Positions 24,276 to 37,727 of a stretch of 64,000 nucleotides of DNA are shown here, piece after piece; position 1 is the stretch's first letter, and every line of letters begins with the position of its first letter. Position numbers and translations under genes: made by a program. Source of the stretch: Prostheceraeus crozeri (Eukaryota > Platyhelminthes > Polycladida > Euryleptidae); NCBI GenBank assembly GCA_907163375.1, contig CAJQUW010004746.1:434001-498000 (forward strand), given 5' to 3'. Under the pieces are notes generated by a model, which searched no databases, was not told where the DNA came from, and saw only the letters and a program-made list of their open reading frames with translations.

Positions 24276-24559
24276 CTACACATCGAGGTTGAAACCCTAC
24301 CTCAACAAGATTCCTTGAGCACACCATATACCGGAATTGACGAAAGCAGCAATTCTTTGCAGTGCTCATATCCTGCGTCGAACTCTTGATCGCCCTGATA
24401 CTTGGTAGGTCTCCGGTCTTGAGATAGTAACCGATCTGAATGTGTGAGATCGTGTCTAATAAAATAATAATACATTTATTTCAATAAAGCGATTTTCCAC
24501 AAACCAGGCACGTTGGCAGAGGAGAGACATTTATTAAAAAGTCGACACAGAGAACAGCA

Positions 24560-25330
24560 AGTAGGAGCCTACAGGAGACTTAGAAGCGATCCCGTCCTAT
24601 CCTGGTGATTTTTGTCGGTTGACTTGACCTAGCAACTTTTCTACTTCGCTGGAATGAGAAGGGGACGATGAACGGAAAAGGTGAAGGAGAGATTGGATCA
24701 GATTGCTTCACAAGCGTGTATCGGAGGTTAAGTTGATCTAGAATATCACACACAGTCATGTCAGGACAGCAGTTCGGCAACCAGTCCGGATCCTTTGACT
24801 TTCCAAGAATTTCACCTCTGATTTTCCATATTGACTTGTTCTTACTCTTCAAGCGTTGACTCTAATCTTGCTTAGCTTTTATAATGGCAATTTTAGCTTT
24901 ATCACGGTAATGTTCATACAACGGCCAATTACGAGATCGGTAATCTTGATTATTCATCAGCACATTGGTGATCCAAGACTTGTCACCATTACTCCTCTCG
25001 ATGTAATTGAACGGTAATTCCAAGATGCTGTCATTGAGTAAACGATAAAACATGGAGCACATTTCGTTTAAATTCAAAAATGAAAATACAGACTCGAAAT
25101 CACAGTTGCTAAGGCGATTGAGTATAGACATTAAGTTAGATTCACGAAAGTCAGCCGCTTTGGTCAACTCCTTCTGATCAGGAAAACGATGAAAAGGCTC
25201 TAGATATACCACAGCATGATCGCTAGGTGCTAATGGAGAGTGAGATGACGGGTCATGATGGCAAGGTATAAGATTGTCAAGTATCAGTATCAAGTCTAGT
25301 ACAGCATCATTTCGTGTTGGTTCCTTTCAA
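24560..25330 (-). mobile_element. LINE endonuclease C-terminus and linker fragment
   Basis: Read on the minus strand from 25330: DAVLDLILILDN then SPLAPSDHAVVYLEP, the D...SDH end of an apurinic endonuclease domain, followed by a linker with DKSWITNVLMNNQDYRSRNW and DKAKIAIIKAKQD, as in Jockey/CR1-type elements just before the reverse transcriptase. After a stop and a frame change, KSKNKSIWKIRGEILGKSKD continues the linker to about 24580. No reverse transcriptase follows, so this is an internal fragment. Confidence 0.65.
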
Positions 25331-25334
25331 TATT

Positions 25335-26811
25335 TTCCACTGAGAAACTTTTTTCGAGAGAAGCTAACTGTATTAATTCGGTAGAAGTAAAAAAAGTAAA
25401 AAATATATTTATGTCATAATAGGTAGGTAGGGCCTATGTGCTTCGCAACAAAAATTTGCTGTTCGAGCGTACCTGTATATATGTTGTCCACATAGTCTCA
25501 ACCTCCATCCTTCACATGAGCAAACAGTTGACATCTGTAACTCCTGCTGTCCACGGAAATTGTGAGCGATATTGCACGATTGATGTCCAAAGTTTGGAAA
25601 TACGAGCATACGCCGCAATGCTAGCATATGCAATGTACACACCAAGGTGACTGCAAATGTCTGTACTCGCTCATCATGAAAACCCATCGAAAATTCTCTG
25701 AATAAATCTGTGAGTTGGGGAAGAAGTCAGTCTAATAACTTCGATCAGTATGTCCAACAATAACACGGTTTATCTATTTGTCAGTTGGTCACCGGCATTG
25801 TCCTGATTATTGTTAAAATATTCCAGGCTCAATTCTCATAGGTATCCCGAAAGCACCTGCTTGGGATGATAGAGCGTCTTAGTCTATGTTACATGTGATT
25901 TTAAGGTATCTCAGGCCTCCTTGTTGGTTGTAAAACACCGTAATCGTATTCATGCTATCATCCATAAAAAACTAGATATTAGGCAAACCTAATGTTTTGC
26001 GCCTGTTTGGACATCATACTTTCCAATGTATACTTTTTTCTTTCCTTTACATAATTTCTGTCATAATTCTTTCTCGATTCCGCTGCGTTGGCTGCCACAT
26101 GTCTATGGGTCTAAGATGAAAGCGTTTCTTAACTATCGGCACGCAGAACTTTAGTAGCTAATTGATTTGTCGATTTGTCACAGACACATAATGCTATAAT
26201 GCTCAAGATTGCTGCATTTAGATAAATCCATGACTTTGGAAAAATTCTTATTCAACTTATCAGAATGTTCTCTATATCTCTGTTATGTTGTCTTTTCTTT
26301 TCGTAGCTAACTTGATGGCTAACTTTCAATCTCTATTGTTATGATGCAGGGAATGAACTTCTATGACACAAAATGATCAACCAGAGCATGCCTTTAATTG
26401 TTTTCTCTTTAGATAATCACTATCCAAAAACTTCACTACGAGTATACCTACATATCAGCAGCTCAGACCAATCTTCTAGCTTTTGAAATGCTCATCTTTC
26501 CGCTATGTATCAGGGAACAAAGTTAAAGGACCTCTATGTTTGAAACATTGATTTTGAATTTCATTATTGAATTGTTAATAATAGATTCCAGGTAGAGTCT
26601 TGCCAGTTACACAGAAATCGTCAAGCTTCTCAGTCTCATAACTGTGGGTGCTAGTGAATCAGCACACACTGGGCTGCTTCTTGCACCGCTACTGTGCGGC
26701 AATTTCCCTTGTCCCCACACCGGCATTCCAAGTATCATATCACACTTATGCAATGTTTATGTTTGATTTGCTGACTTTGATCATTGAAAAATATGTCTTA
26801 TCTGATTTTAG
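25335..26811. other. Upstream region of the visible SelO exons; no exon identified
   Basis: If the first visible SelO exon is preceded by another, its ATG should lie here or further upstream. I found no convincing donor-bounded exon with a start codon. Only short frames are present. Confidence 0.35.
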
Positions 26812-27292
26812 GCTTGTAAAGGCTTGAAGTTTCTCTTTTTATGCGCCTTTCTCACTGCTACGTATGGGATTTCGGTGAATTCAAAGTGGTGCAACTATTC
26901 TAAATGCACTATGATCCACCTGATGAATATTCAACCAGAGGATTGTATTTGCAGTCCGAAATCAAGTGTTGACCACTTGTGGCTTACTACAATCAGCTTA
27001 GTGAAAGCATTTGGCTTAGATTCCTCAATGGACAATCGGAGACGTCAAGTCATGAATGCTCTCTTCTCAGTTTCATATCCGACACCTTTGGACAAAAATC
27101 CGAAACTGGCTGGTGCATCAGAAGACGCTCTATTGAATATTCTGGACTCTAAAGGAATACATAAAGAAGAGAGGTTTCTCAAGATGCTGAGTGGTGAATT
27201 AACCTTATTGAAACCAGTGTCACATCGGTATGGTGGTTATCAGTTTGGATATTGGGCTGGACAACTGGGTGATGGAAGAGCACATATTTTGG
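26812..27292 (+). CDS. SELENOO: SelO pseudokinase adenylyltransferase, first visible exon
   Basis: SelO proteins have a kinase fold with flipped ATP binding and transfer AMP to protein hydroxyls (AMPylation), in bacteria and in mitochondria. This exon follows an acceptor (GATTTTAG, ending 26811) in phase 0 and encodes about 160 residues: ACKGLKFLFLCAFLTATYGI (hydrophobic, secretory-signal-like), a Cys-containing stretch, FSVSYPTPLDKNPKLA (family: CFSR..PTP), and the diagnostic GYQFGYWAGQLGDGRAHILG (about residues 142-161). The donor at 27293 splits a Gly codon in phase 1. No ATG precedes the hydrophobic stretch in this exon and an in-frame TAG lies at the acceptor, so a start exon must be upstream or translation starts at ATG 26911. 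The three exons join without frame loss into 571 codons, against about 480 for bacterial and about 670 for human SelO. Confidence 0.88.
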
Positions 27293-28040
27293 GTAACTAC
27301 TTCTTTCACTATTTTTGTCATTCAAGCAATAAAAAATTGAATGATAAATAAAGTAATTAGTGCGGACTGAAATGGATCTGAATCCGGGTCTTTCCAAGAT
27401 CCACTCACTCGAATCCTTGATCCATTGTATTTCCAGTAGAGCTAATTTGAGAGTGCTGTTTTGATTGAATAACTTGCAACACACCAATGAATAATTTTCT
27501 ATTTAATTGCGCGATTGTTTTCAGATGATATATGCCTATATGTGTATCCGCATACATGCAAATAGCACGAATTAATCTCTCAGGAATATTGTTATGATGA
27601 TATAATGTCCTTTTTTGTCCCTACTTATTGATATGCTTAAATCTCAATGCGATTTTGTCAAATTTTATGCTCATGCTTCATATATATAAATTTTCATTAC
27701 ATACATATTTAGCTCACATTCTCTTCGACATTGATTTCCAAAATAGCTTGACTAAGACACACTTAATGGATAAACTTCCTTAAAACAGAGGCAATAAAAG
27801 CAACTCTTTGTAATAAGTGTCAATTCGATTATGAAAAATCGGTCGGGTTGCTTTTAAGCAATTTCGGGATCGGGTCGGGCTGGTAGGCAACATTCGGGTC
27901 TGGTCAGGATCGGGTTCTTCTTGAGTTTATTCGGGTCGGCTTGAGGCTAGTGGTTGGGACCACTGCGCACACATTTGGTCCACATGTTTGCGCATCCTTG
28001 AAATTTTCGAGTGTCAATGAATTATTTATAGATATAGAAG
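27293..28040. other. SelO intron 1, first part
   Basis: No gene recognised. A cluster of TCGGGTC/GATCGGG motifs at about 27840-27950 resembles the subterminal repeats of TIR elements seen elsewhere in the window, but no matching inverted end was found. Confidence 0.4.
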
Positions 28041-28499
28041 TTCACCTTTAAACGACCACTGAACGGAGTAAGGAAAAATGATCACTGTAGGGGGTGGTCG
28101 ATCTAGAGGAGGATGTTTTTTCAACATATATGTAGCCTGTAGGCCTACTGTTTGTGATAGATAGCCAACATGTATTTCGAGTATCTCAATAGAAAGTAAT
28201 TGTGCAGGACATCTATTCTAAATACCTATTAATTTTCCTTAACTAAGTCGAACATTTTTGAAATTAAATTTCTTGAAATTAGGCCTACGTGAATATGCAC
28301 GGTAAGTATAACTATAGTTATACAATGTTGGATATGAATGGTGGATTCAAAACCGAAGTCGTGACTTAGGAGTACATGAAACTTGCAGTTTCGAGAATAC
28401 GGTGAAAACATTAAGAAAACTGCTCTGAAAGCTTAACATTGAGAAATATTTCAGTTAGAGTTGCGGTTTGTATATATCGCTTGTTTGTCTGCTTTAGTT

Positions 28500-28582
28500 G
28501 TGTATCTACTAAGCAAGTTCGAATTCTCGGTTTTCCCGGTGTATTTTCAGTTTCCGGTTTTTTCCCGGTTAGTAGACACCCT
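28500..28582. mobile_element. TIR-like end with TTTCCCGG motifs
   Basis: Repeated CGGTTTTCCCGG / TTTCCGG / TTTTCCCGG motifs end in GGTTAGTAGACACCCTA. The last bases, read inward, are TAGGGTGTCTACTAACCGGG, a transposon-end layout. It interrupts the homology between the two arms of the inverted duplication exactly at GTAGGATA, which supports an insertion. The partner end was not found; a nearby TCTACTAA at about 28505 forms only a short inverted match. Confidence 0.4.
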
Positions 28583-29510
28583 ATCCTACTTCCAATTCTT
28601 CACATAAAATAATCATCATGGCGACGTCTTTCTGTTGCAGATGATCACACAACATTAATTGGGTGATGACTGGATCAACCATCAGCAGAAACACATCGTA
28701 ACCGAACACCAGAAATTTCTTATTTTCCTGTTCCATTTCTTTCAAAGTCTCACGTCTCTTCCAAGTTGAACTCCAAACATTTTCATTTAGAAAAATGTCA
28801 TCACACTTACTTTTGACCACTAAACTACATTCAATGGGCTCATCGATCATTGAGCTCTTCAACGCGGGTTCTCTTTATCTCTTTAGCAATTTAGTAAATT
28901 GGTCCAGTGCGGGTGCAAGTGATGCAGACATTCCACGCATCGTTTAATTAACTCTTTCTCTCTAATGAGTTGTGACATAATTCAGTGACAAAATTGAGTA
29001 AAGATTTCCAGCTATAGGCCCGACTGTAACTTCTCATTCTAAGTTTGAAATCCGATTTTTATGGATAGTTCATATGCAAGTTATATTGTTTTCTAATGAA
29101 AGCCACTGATGCTCTGGGTATTGATTATTATATGAAAAATATCTTCCCTAAAGATGTTTGATTCAATACATCGATCATTTTATGTACCTACAAATATTCA
29201 GAATTACATGATTGAAATGAAAGCTGTTTGGTAATCTGGAACAATGGCGAAAGACTTTGATGATGAATGCCATTTAAGTGAAGAATTGGTAATGAAAATG
29301 TTTGGGGCTTAACTTGGAAGTGACGTGGAGACTTTGGAAGAAATGGAACAGGAAAATAAGAAATTTCTGGTGTTGGGTTACAATGTGTTTCTGCTGATGG
29401 TTGATCCAGTCATCACCCAATTGATGTTGTGTGATCATCTGCAACAGAAAGACGTCGCCATGATGATTATTTTCTGTGAAGAATTGGAAGTAGGATAACT
29501 TTTCCATTCA
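28583..29510. repeat. Inverted duplication of a coding-like segment
   Basis: The minus strand of about 28583-28800 and the plus strand of about 29300-29510 are near-identical over about 180 bp and translate to almost the same peptide: EEMEQENKKFLVLGYNVFL then PVITQLMLCDHLQQKDVAMM and EELEVG, then a stop. The plus-strand copy extends upstream to an ATG at 29245 (MAKDFDDECHLSEELVM) but has an in-frame stop before the shared part. The spacer is about 500 bp. I do not recognise the protein family; it may be a duplicated transposon accessory gene or host exon. Confidence 0.6.
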
Positions 29511-30104
29511 GTCGTTGATCTTTTCATCTAGATTCTTGACTTTCGAGTTCTTCTTCTTTGCATGAACATCATACACTCATCCTCAAATGCTACTATTGCA
29601 ATGTTGATTACGGTAATAAAGATGTGCATTGGCTTCAAAATAAGACCTTATTTGTTAATTCCTGTTGGATAATTAGAAAGTTATGTTACTTTAAAATTTA
29701 GTCACGTTTTTTATGACGCACCCTGTACCAGGCCACAAGTTCTTCGTGGCGCTTTCTAACAACTGTGATTGGCAAAATGTATTTTTTTATACCAGTCTGT
29801 GTTTTTTTGAAAGCGACACGCATTAATTCATCCAATCAACGATTAGCCAGTATTTTCTGTTTCTTCATCTCAATTCTAATATCATGTGAGAACAAGCGAA
29901 AGTTTTGGTGAAGCTGAGGCTTTAGAAAGTGAGATCAGAAAAGTGGTCGCTGGAGAGGGGTAAAATTTCAAAATAGCACGTCTGAACTCGTTCGTTGTAG
30001 AGGAGTGGTCGCTGCTGGGTAGTCAATGCATTCGGAAATTGTCCGGAGTGTGGGAAAGTGGTCGTTGTTGGGACGTGATCTCGGGTTGGTCGTTAAGGGG
30101 GCAC

Positions 30105-33100
30105 TATTTATTGCGTTTCTAGTGGTGGGGGGGCACTGGCCTGTCGAAATTCACATTTTTAAGTCCCTTTGGAGCCGGATTTTTCCAAGTCCATGAAATT
30201 TAGCTCGAAAAATCACAAAATTTCTTATCTTTCGCTTACTCAAGCTTTGAATTATTGAATTAAAATAGAAATTCTCGAGATTTCGCAATATTACCATCTT
30301 GCACAAGAAATCAGGAATTTCACAAATTTTGCCATGATTTTGAAAATGTGACAACTCTAGGGCCAAATAAGCATCGATCTCATCAAGTTGCAGGGAATGA
30401 TGGCATATCTTCATAGGTTGATCGTGAAGCCGAGAGAAGTGAAAAATTCTAAGAGCTAAGATCATTGCTTCGCCTTCGCTAAATGAAAGTTTTGAATTAC
30501 TTTGAATAGTGAAGGTTTCTCAGACTCTTGGTTGTTGCAGTGGTCATAGTGACAGCCCTTAACTTTAGATATATTTTTTGTGCCAATATCCACTGATGCA
30601 TGAGAGAAGATGTAATTATCACAGATATTAGTGCCATAATGTAATATAACGATCAAGTATTATGTTATGCATCAGATTTGTCGTATTTCCCGTGTAGTAT
30701 ACCAATTTCGCAAACGATCAATGTTTTCGTCATCTCAGCTAATACCAAATGTACATCACATGAAGATGACTAATTCCGAGTATCTTTTCAAAAGTTTGCC
30801 TGGGTTTATATTAATACCGCCTATCATAAAGTCCGTATTTAGCTTGCATGTAATCTTGTCATTGTAATCCATCACTGTGTATGTTCCCCACATCAAATTT
30901 TATATATTCAATTATCTTCATCTGATATATGGAACGTCCTTCGAATAATTAAAAGAAATGGTCAATCGTTATAATTTGTTTTCACAATTTCATTTGTCTT
31001 TGGGCCCTTTTGACGCGGGTTCATTATGACTCGATGCTGTTTAGAAGAATTTCCTAATTACTGTTAGGAATCAATGATAACCTGAAATTTCAAAATCCTG
31101 CTAAGAGTTCATTGTAATATATCGAATTAGGAAAGCTATCAAATTAAGAAGTAATGATGATTTTATAGCTAATTAGACAATTAATTGAGAAAGTAAATAG
31201 CTGATTACTTTCACGGTATAAACATTATGTAAGACATATTGTAGGGTATTTCATTTGACAAGTTGGTTAAGCGCCAGATATTTCAGTATATCAACCTGAG
31301 GAAGTTTCATTATGTCCTTAACCTCAATTTGGTGAATTGCCAATTTACGTACCCAGCCTCATTCCTGATATGATCTTGTTCTTTGAGTTACGGGCCGATT
31401 ACAATGCAAAAAGAATTAGAAGAGCCTATTTTTCTTAAGAATGAAATATGACGTACCAGAACACTAAAAAAGCGCATTGGTCATGCCCCTAGTATGATAA
31501 AGATAATTTCTCTTTATGAACCATTCAGATCTTTGGTATACATACTCTTAGACTTTATGAAATCCCGAATCGCAGGGTGAATAGACTGAGCCGACACGTG
31601 AATAACGAGTGGTGATTGATTAACATCGGTTAAGGTCGATCAACAGCACCGAGTAAGTCCATCTCGTTTCCATCAATCTCTGAAGGTGAGAAACGATTGA
31701 GTACCGTCCAATTTGTATAGCTTTGAAAATAATCGACATTATAAAAGTGTAGTTTGCTTTATTTGCTTTAGTTGAAATCATTAACACATTTGCTAGTGTT
31801 CAGTACTGATAATAGCACAATCTGAGTACTGTTAAATTCGAGTTCAATACCACTGAAAACAATAATTTAGAAGCTGAAGTTTTTATAAATAGTACCAACC
31901 AAACCGTAATCCGGCAAGCATTTCGCGTATCTCTGTGGAAATGTTCAAAGCAGTATTCGCACAATTTCGAGTACCAAAGACCGACTTTGCGAGTCGACTA
32001 TTTGCTTACTAATTGGTACATCAGTAGTGTACCACATTGTACGTGTAGTCACTAACTTAGAAACAGATAAAATCTGATATCAGCTGCAGGCAACTACAAT
32101 CAATGAAGTATAGTAATCAAAATCATAGTAAACCTACGATTCAATTTTCCTATCCATGCACTGCGAGTGACATAGAAGACTGTAAACATGATCTGATAAC
32201 TAAGGAATTGGATCATTTATACATTCCCGCGCTCAATGTTATAAGAATGGAGGCTACACTGAAATTAATGGCACTTCATTAAACTCTAAAATTTTGTAAA
32301 AATTAATTGTGCATGTGAAAAGTATGATAAAACTAAATGACGAATGAAATATTCATTCAAATTCAATCCTGCCCCTCTGTATTCAGAGCGTCTTCCGAAA
32401 ACTGAAAACCCGTTTACGTGTCCCCAGATTCCTGATGTCTGTGAGTTGTTAACCTTGCATACCAGCTTGCATTGTATATTTAAGGATATTAGAATTGCTA
32501 AACTGCAATTTTGAAAATGACGTCGGTTGGAAACCACCTCTTGGCCATTTTCAGCAGTCAGCCACTATCGCGACATCTTCACATCATTTTGAAAACTATG
32601 AAAATTAATAACACATGATATCTAGGATTTGATGGTCATAGCAGGGCATTGACAGGAAACTTCCCTTCAGCCGAACATCTGAGGGTCTGTATAATAACGG
32701 ATGCATGCATTATTGATTTAAACAGGGACGCTCAACTCCAATAGCATGCACCGAACTGAAGACGGCGACGTGATTAAGCTTGAAAGATGCCAAGTTGCAA
32801 AAATTTCACTTCAAATCGTTAAATAAATTCAAATCCAGGAGAATCGATTGTTGCCTAACACGCGCGCCCTGTTCAGACTACGCACACTATTTATTAGAGA
32901 AGATGGCGAACCAAATGCGATTATGTCGAAATTTGAAGCTGAAAGCATTGAAGTCGACATTTATTGAGAATTGAGATGAATCATTTATCCCTACTTCAAA
33001 CAATCGAGGAAGTAACAAGAGAGGCGTACTGACAAATGAACATTTTGAGCTTTATTGACCATTGCTGATCGGTCAACTGTAAACTGAATTGAAGACTTTC

Positions 33101-33230
33101 AACAACTTGCATCAATATGCAGTTTGGTGTGAATGTTTCAGCTTCGAGCGGGAGAAGAACAACGAACACGGGATATGCTTTGAAGTTGATGAAAAATGTT
33201 CATTTTACCAAAGACGACAAATCCGTATCA
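30105..33230. other. SelO intron 1, middle part; no gene recognised
   Basis: About 3.1 kb of AT-rich sequence with short frames only (up to about 104 codons at 30151-30465, minus strand). Nothing is identifiable. Confidence 0.4.
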
Positions 33231-33234
33231 GGGA

Positions 33235-33560
33235 GCCCTAGATGTCTATGCACAGCGTTGCCATCTACGGTTCCCTGTTGTTACGGTAGCTACAATGTGT
33301 GGTGTATCAAGGCATGGATATCTAGATGCTACATGTATTTTTAGATGCCATGTCTATGATCTAGGCAGACTTCTAACTTTTTTTCGAAATTGAGAAATCT
33401 ATGATCTAGGAGTCCAGTAACCAAGGAGATCTGGATATCTTCACCAAGATTTCTTTGTGATGGCTTCCTAGATAATAGCTTTCCATGTAGATACATGAAC
33501 TCCTAGATCATAGAAGTATATGCCTAGATATTGACGTCTATGATAGATCAGGGATGTCTA
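33235..33560. repeat. Hairpin-forming CTATGATCTAGG repeat
   Basis: CTATGATCTAGG-like units occur at about 33352 and 33398 and inverted at about 33510 and 33533, with further TAGATGTCTATG variants at the left edge. CTATGATCTAGGAGT at 33401-33415 pairs perfectly with ACTCCTAGATCATAG at 33509-33523, and the match resumes further out (GATCTAGGCAGACTTC against GAAGTATATGCCTAGAT). This is probably a palindromic MITE or hairpin repeat inside SelO intron 1. Confidence 0.6.
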
Positions 33561-35827
<2,267 letters not shown>

Positions 35828-37719
35828 TAGGGATATGCGAATCGACATTCCATTTTGAGTCGAATCGAGCCTCCATTCCAGAACATGACGCTAGAACATG
35901 AGTTAAATAGATGATGATTTGACAACATGTCTTGAAATGCCCATTGACCTTGCTTTGTCAAATTTCCCGTAGCTAGTTTGTTGATAGGGACTAGGTTTTT
36001 GAAATCAGGTTTATCACTGTCAAAGGATCGGATGGTGTACTGATGCATAAAGCAATGTTTTCTTATTTATTAGGTATCTTGTTTGAGTTTTGCCTCCTTG
36101 CGTCACTTTTAAGTTTTAGGAAGAGTTTGTGCTTTAGTATGCGGATTGTTCGTGATCTTCTTGCGGATTTTCACATCTTGCTATTTTGACAAAAAAACTA
36201 GGTTTTCAGGTGCTAGAGAGCGTAAGTCGCATTCATTTGATTTCTTTTTTTCAAAATTGACAGTTGGATGTTCCACATGTCCTCCATCACAGCGTATGCA
36301 AAGATCATAGTGCTTGTAAAGGAGTGATAAGCAGAGGAGTGGTATCATACGTGGCTATGTTGTCCATTAGAAAGGTTGGTACCGCACTCCTACATAAAGA
36401 GCGGTCATCCCGCTCCCGCGCTACAACAGAGTTCGATTGTAGTGGAAGTTTTTTATTCAACAGAATATCCTCATTCAATTTGGCATTGACTGTTTCTTCC
36501 ATCACTTGGAAAAAAGCTACATCGCAAGATATCAAATTGAGCCATTAAAGTATCGAATGTGACTACATAGGCTTCTCGTCAATCTAATAAATAAGGGTTT
36601 GTGTATGCATACAGGAAACAGTTGTGTCGGTGGACATTCCCATTGAGACGGAATGTTGGCTCATAAATGAAACTGGTATTATAGGTCGAAATAGGATCCT
36701 GCACGTCAATCAATCAATTATCAAGCGAAAAAATTGAAGTCGATTTGGTGCATGTCCAGGCTTCAATTCTTGTACGGTTCTGTGCTTCAATGCTTGAGGA
36801 TTGGATTCCCACTTTCTACCTTGTTTGCGGGAAATGGAGCAAGTCTTCAATGATCGAATGCTGCAATAACCTCCGACTTCTTGTCATTCGAAAGTCTCCA
36901 CGTGATAATCTACTCGTTTATTCGAAGCAACAGGAAAGGCTACCATAGTAAATATTTTTTCCGGTGAAACCATGCTCTTGCCGGTAGACTCTTTTTTCGA
37001 ACTTCTCACTAAACAGCCACCTGGCTTTCTCACAATCACATGGCAAAAGTTTAACAAAGCAATGCATGCGCTCCAATGCTTGTGATTGATTTTCACATAG
37101 CCGGAGCAATGAAATCCCTTTTTATCCGAAGAAAACGCATCTTATTCATCAGGTGTGCATAGCTAATACCATTGATACGCCAATGTTTTGAATAATTAAG
37201 TTTAATGCGCGATATTATGTACATAATGGTAGTGACAATAATCCGCAAGAAGATTGCGAACACCATGTATGTAGTATAATTCACTGTTTTAGTGAGCCAC
37301 GTGTTGGACCCAAAACGAAAGACAATCTGAAAAGTATGTCTCACAGCTCTGTTAGATAGAAGCTCACGAACCTGCTAATGAGCCACTCGCAATTTTGCTT
37401 TATATCAGTTATTTAATTAAGTATATCATACTCAGTCAGAAAGATCGACCGAGTCCGAAGCCCTGATCTGAGCAAGATGCATCAAGTAGAGCAATTATTA
37501 ATGATACAGCTCAACAACAGACGTTTTAGCCACTTTCAGTGAGAATCCAGCATCTCAAACATATTGTAATGTCACTTTCAAGCATTGACAAACGGAAGGA
37601 GGCTATAAATCAAAAGAAGGCAGTTGAAATCATTTTTGCCAGTCGACACGTGCCGATTCGAATTTTCCTCGAATCGCAATTTCGAATTTAATGAAATCTC
37701 GAAATTTCGCAGATCTCTA
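35828..37719. mobile_element. 1.9-kb hAT-type element in SelO intron 2
   Basis: The left end TAGGGATATGCGAATCGA and the right end read inward, TAGAGATCTGCGAA, match at 12 of 14 terminal positions. The 8-bp flanks CCCTGCTT (35820-35827) and CCCTACTT (37720-37727) match at 7 of 8, as expected for hAT. Near the right end, TCGAAATTTCG-like motifs repeat. Inside, GTTCGTGATCTTCTTGCGGA (about 36148) recurs inverted at about 37232-37253 with few changes. I recognise no transposase in the short internal frames, so it is probably non-autonomous or deeply decayed. Confidence 0.65.
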
Positions 37720-37727
37720 CCCTACTT

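Larger units (their letters stand above)
28043..30103. mobile_element. Possible 2-kb TIR element with AGTGGTCG motifs
   Basis: The left end ACCTTTAAACGACCACTGA and the right end read inward, GCCCCCTTAACGACCAACC, are similar inverted sequences. AGTGGTCG or close variants recur near the right end (about 29942, 30004, 30058, 30087) and twice near the left (28051 inverted, 28094). No target duplication is clear, so the boundaries are tentative. It lies within SelO intron 1 and encloses the inverted duplication at 28.58-29.51 kb. Confidence 0.35.

Noticed and set aside
27840-27960. TCGGGTC motif cluster as a transposon end
   Set aside because: The motif array is there but no matching inverted end or target duplication was found.
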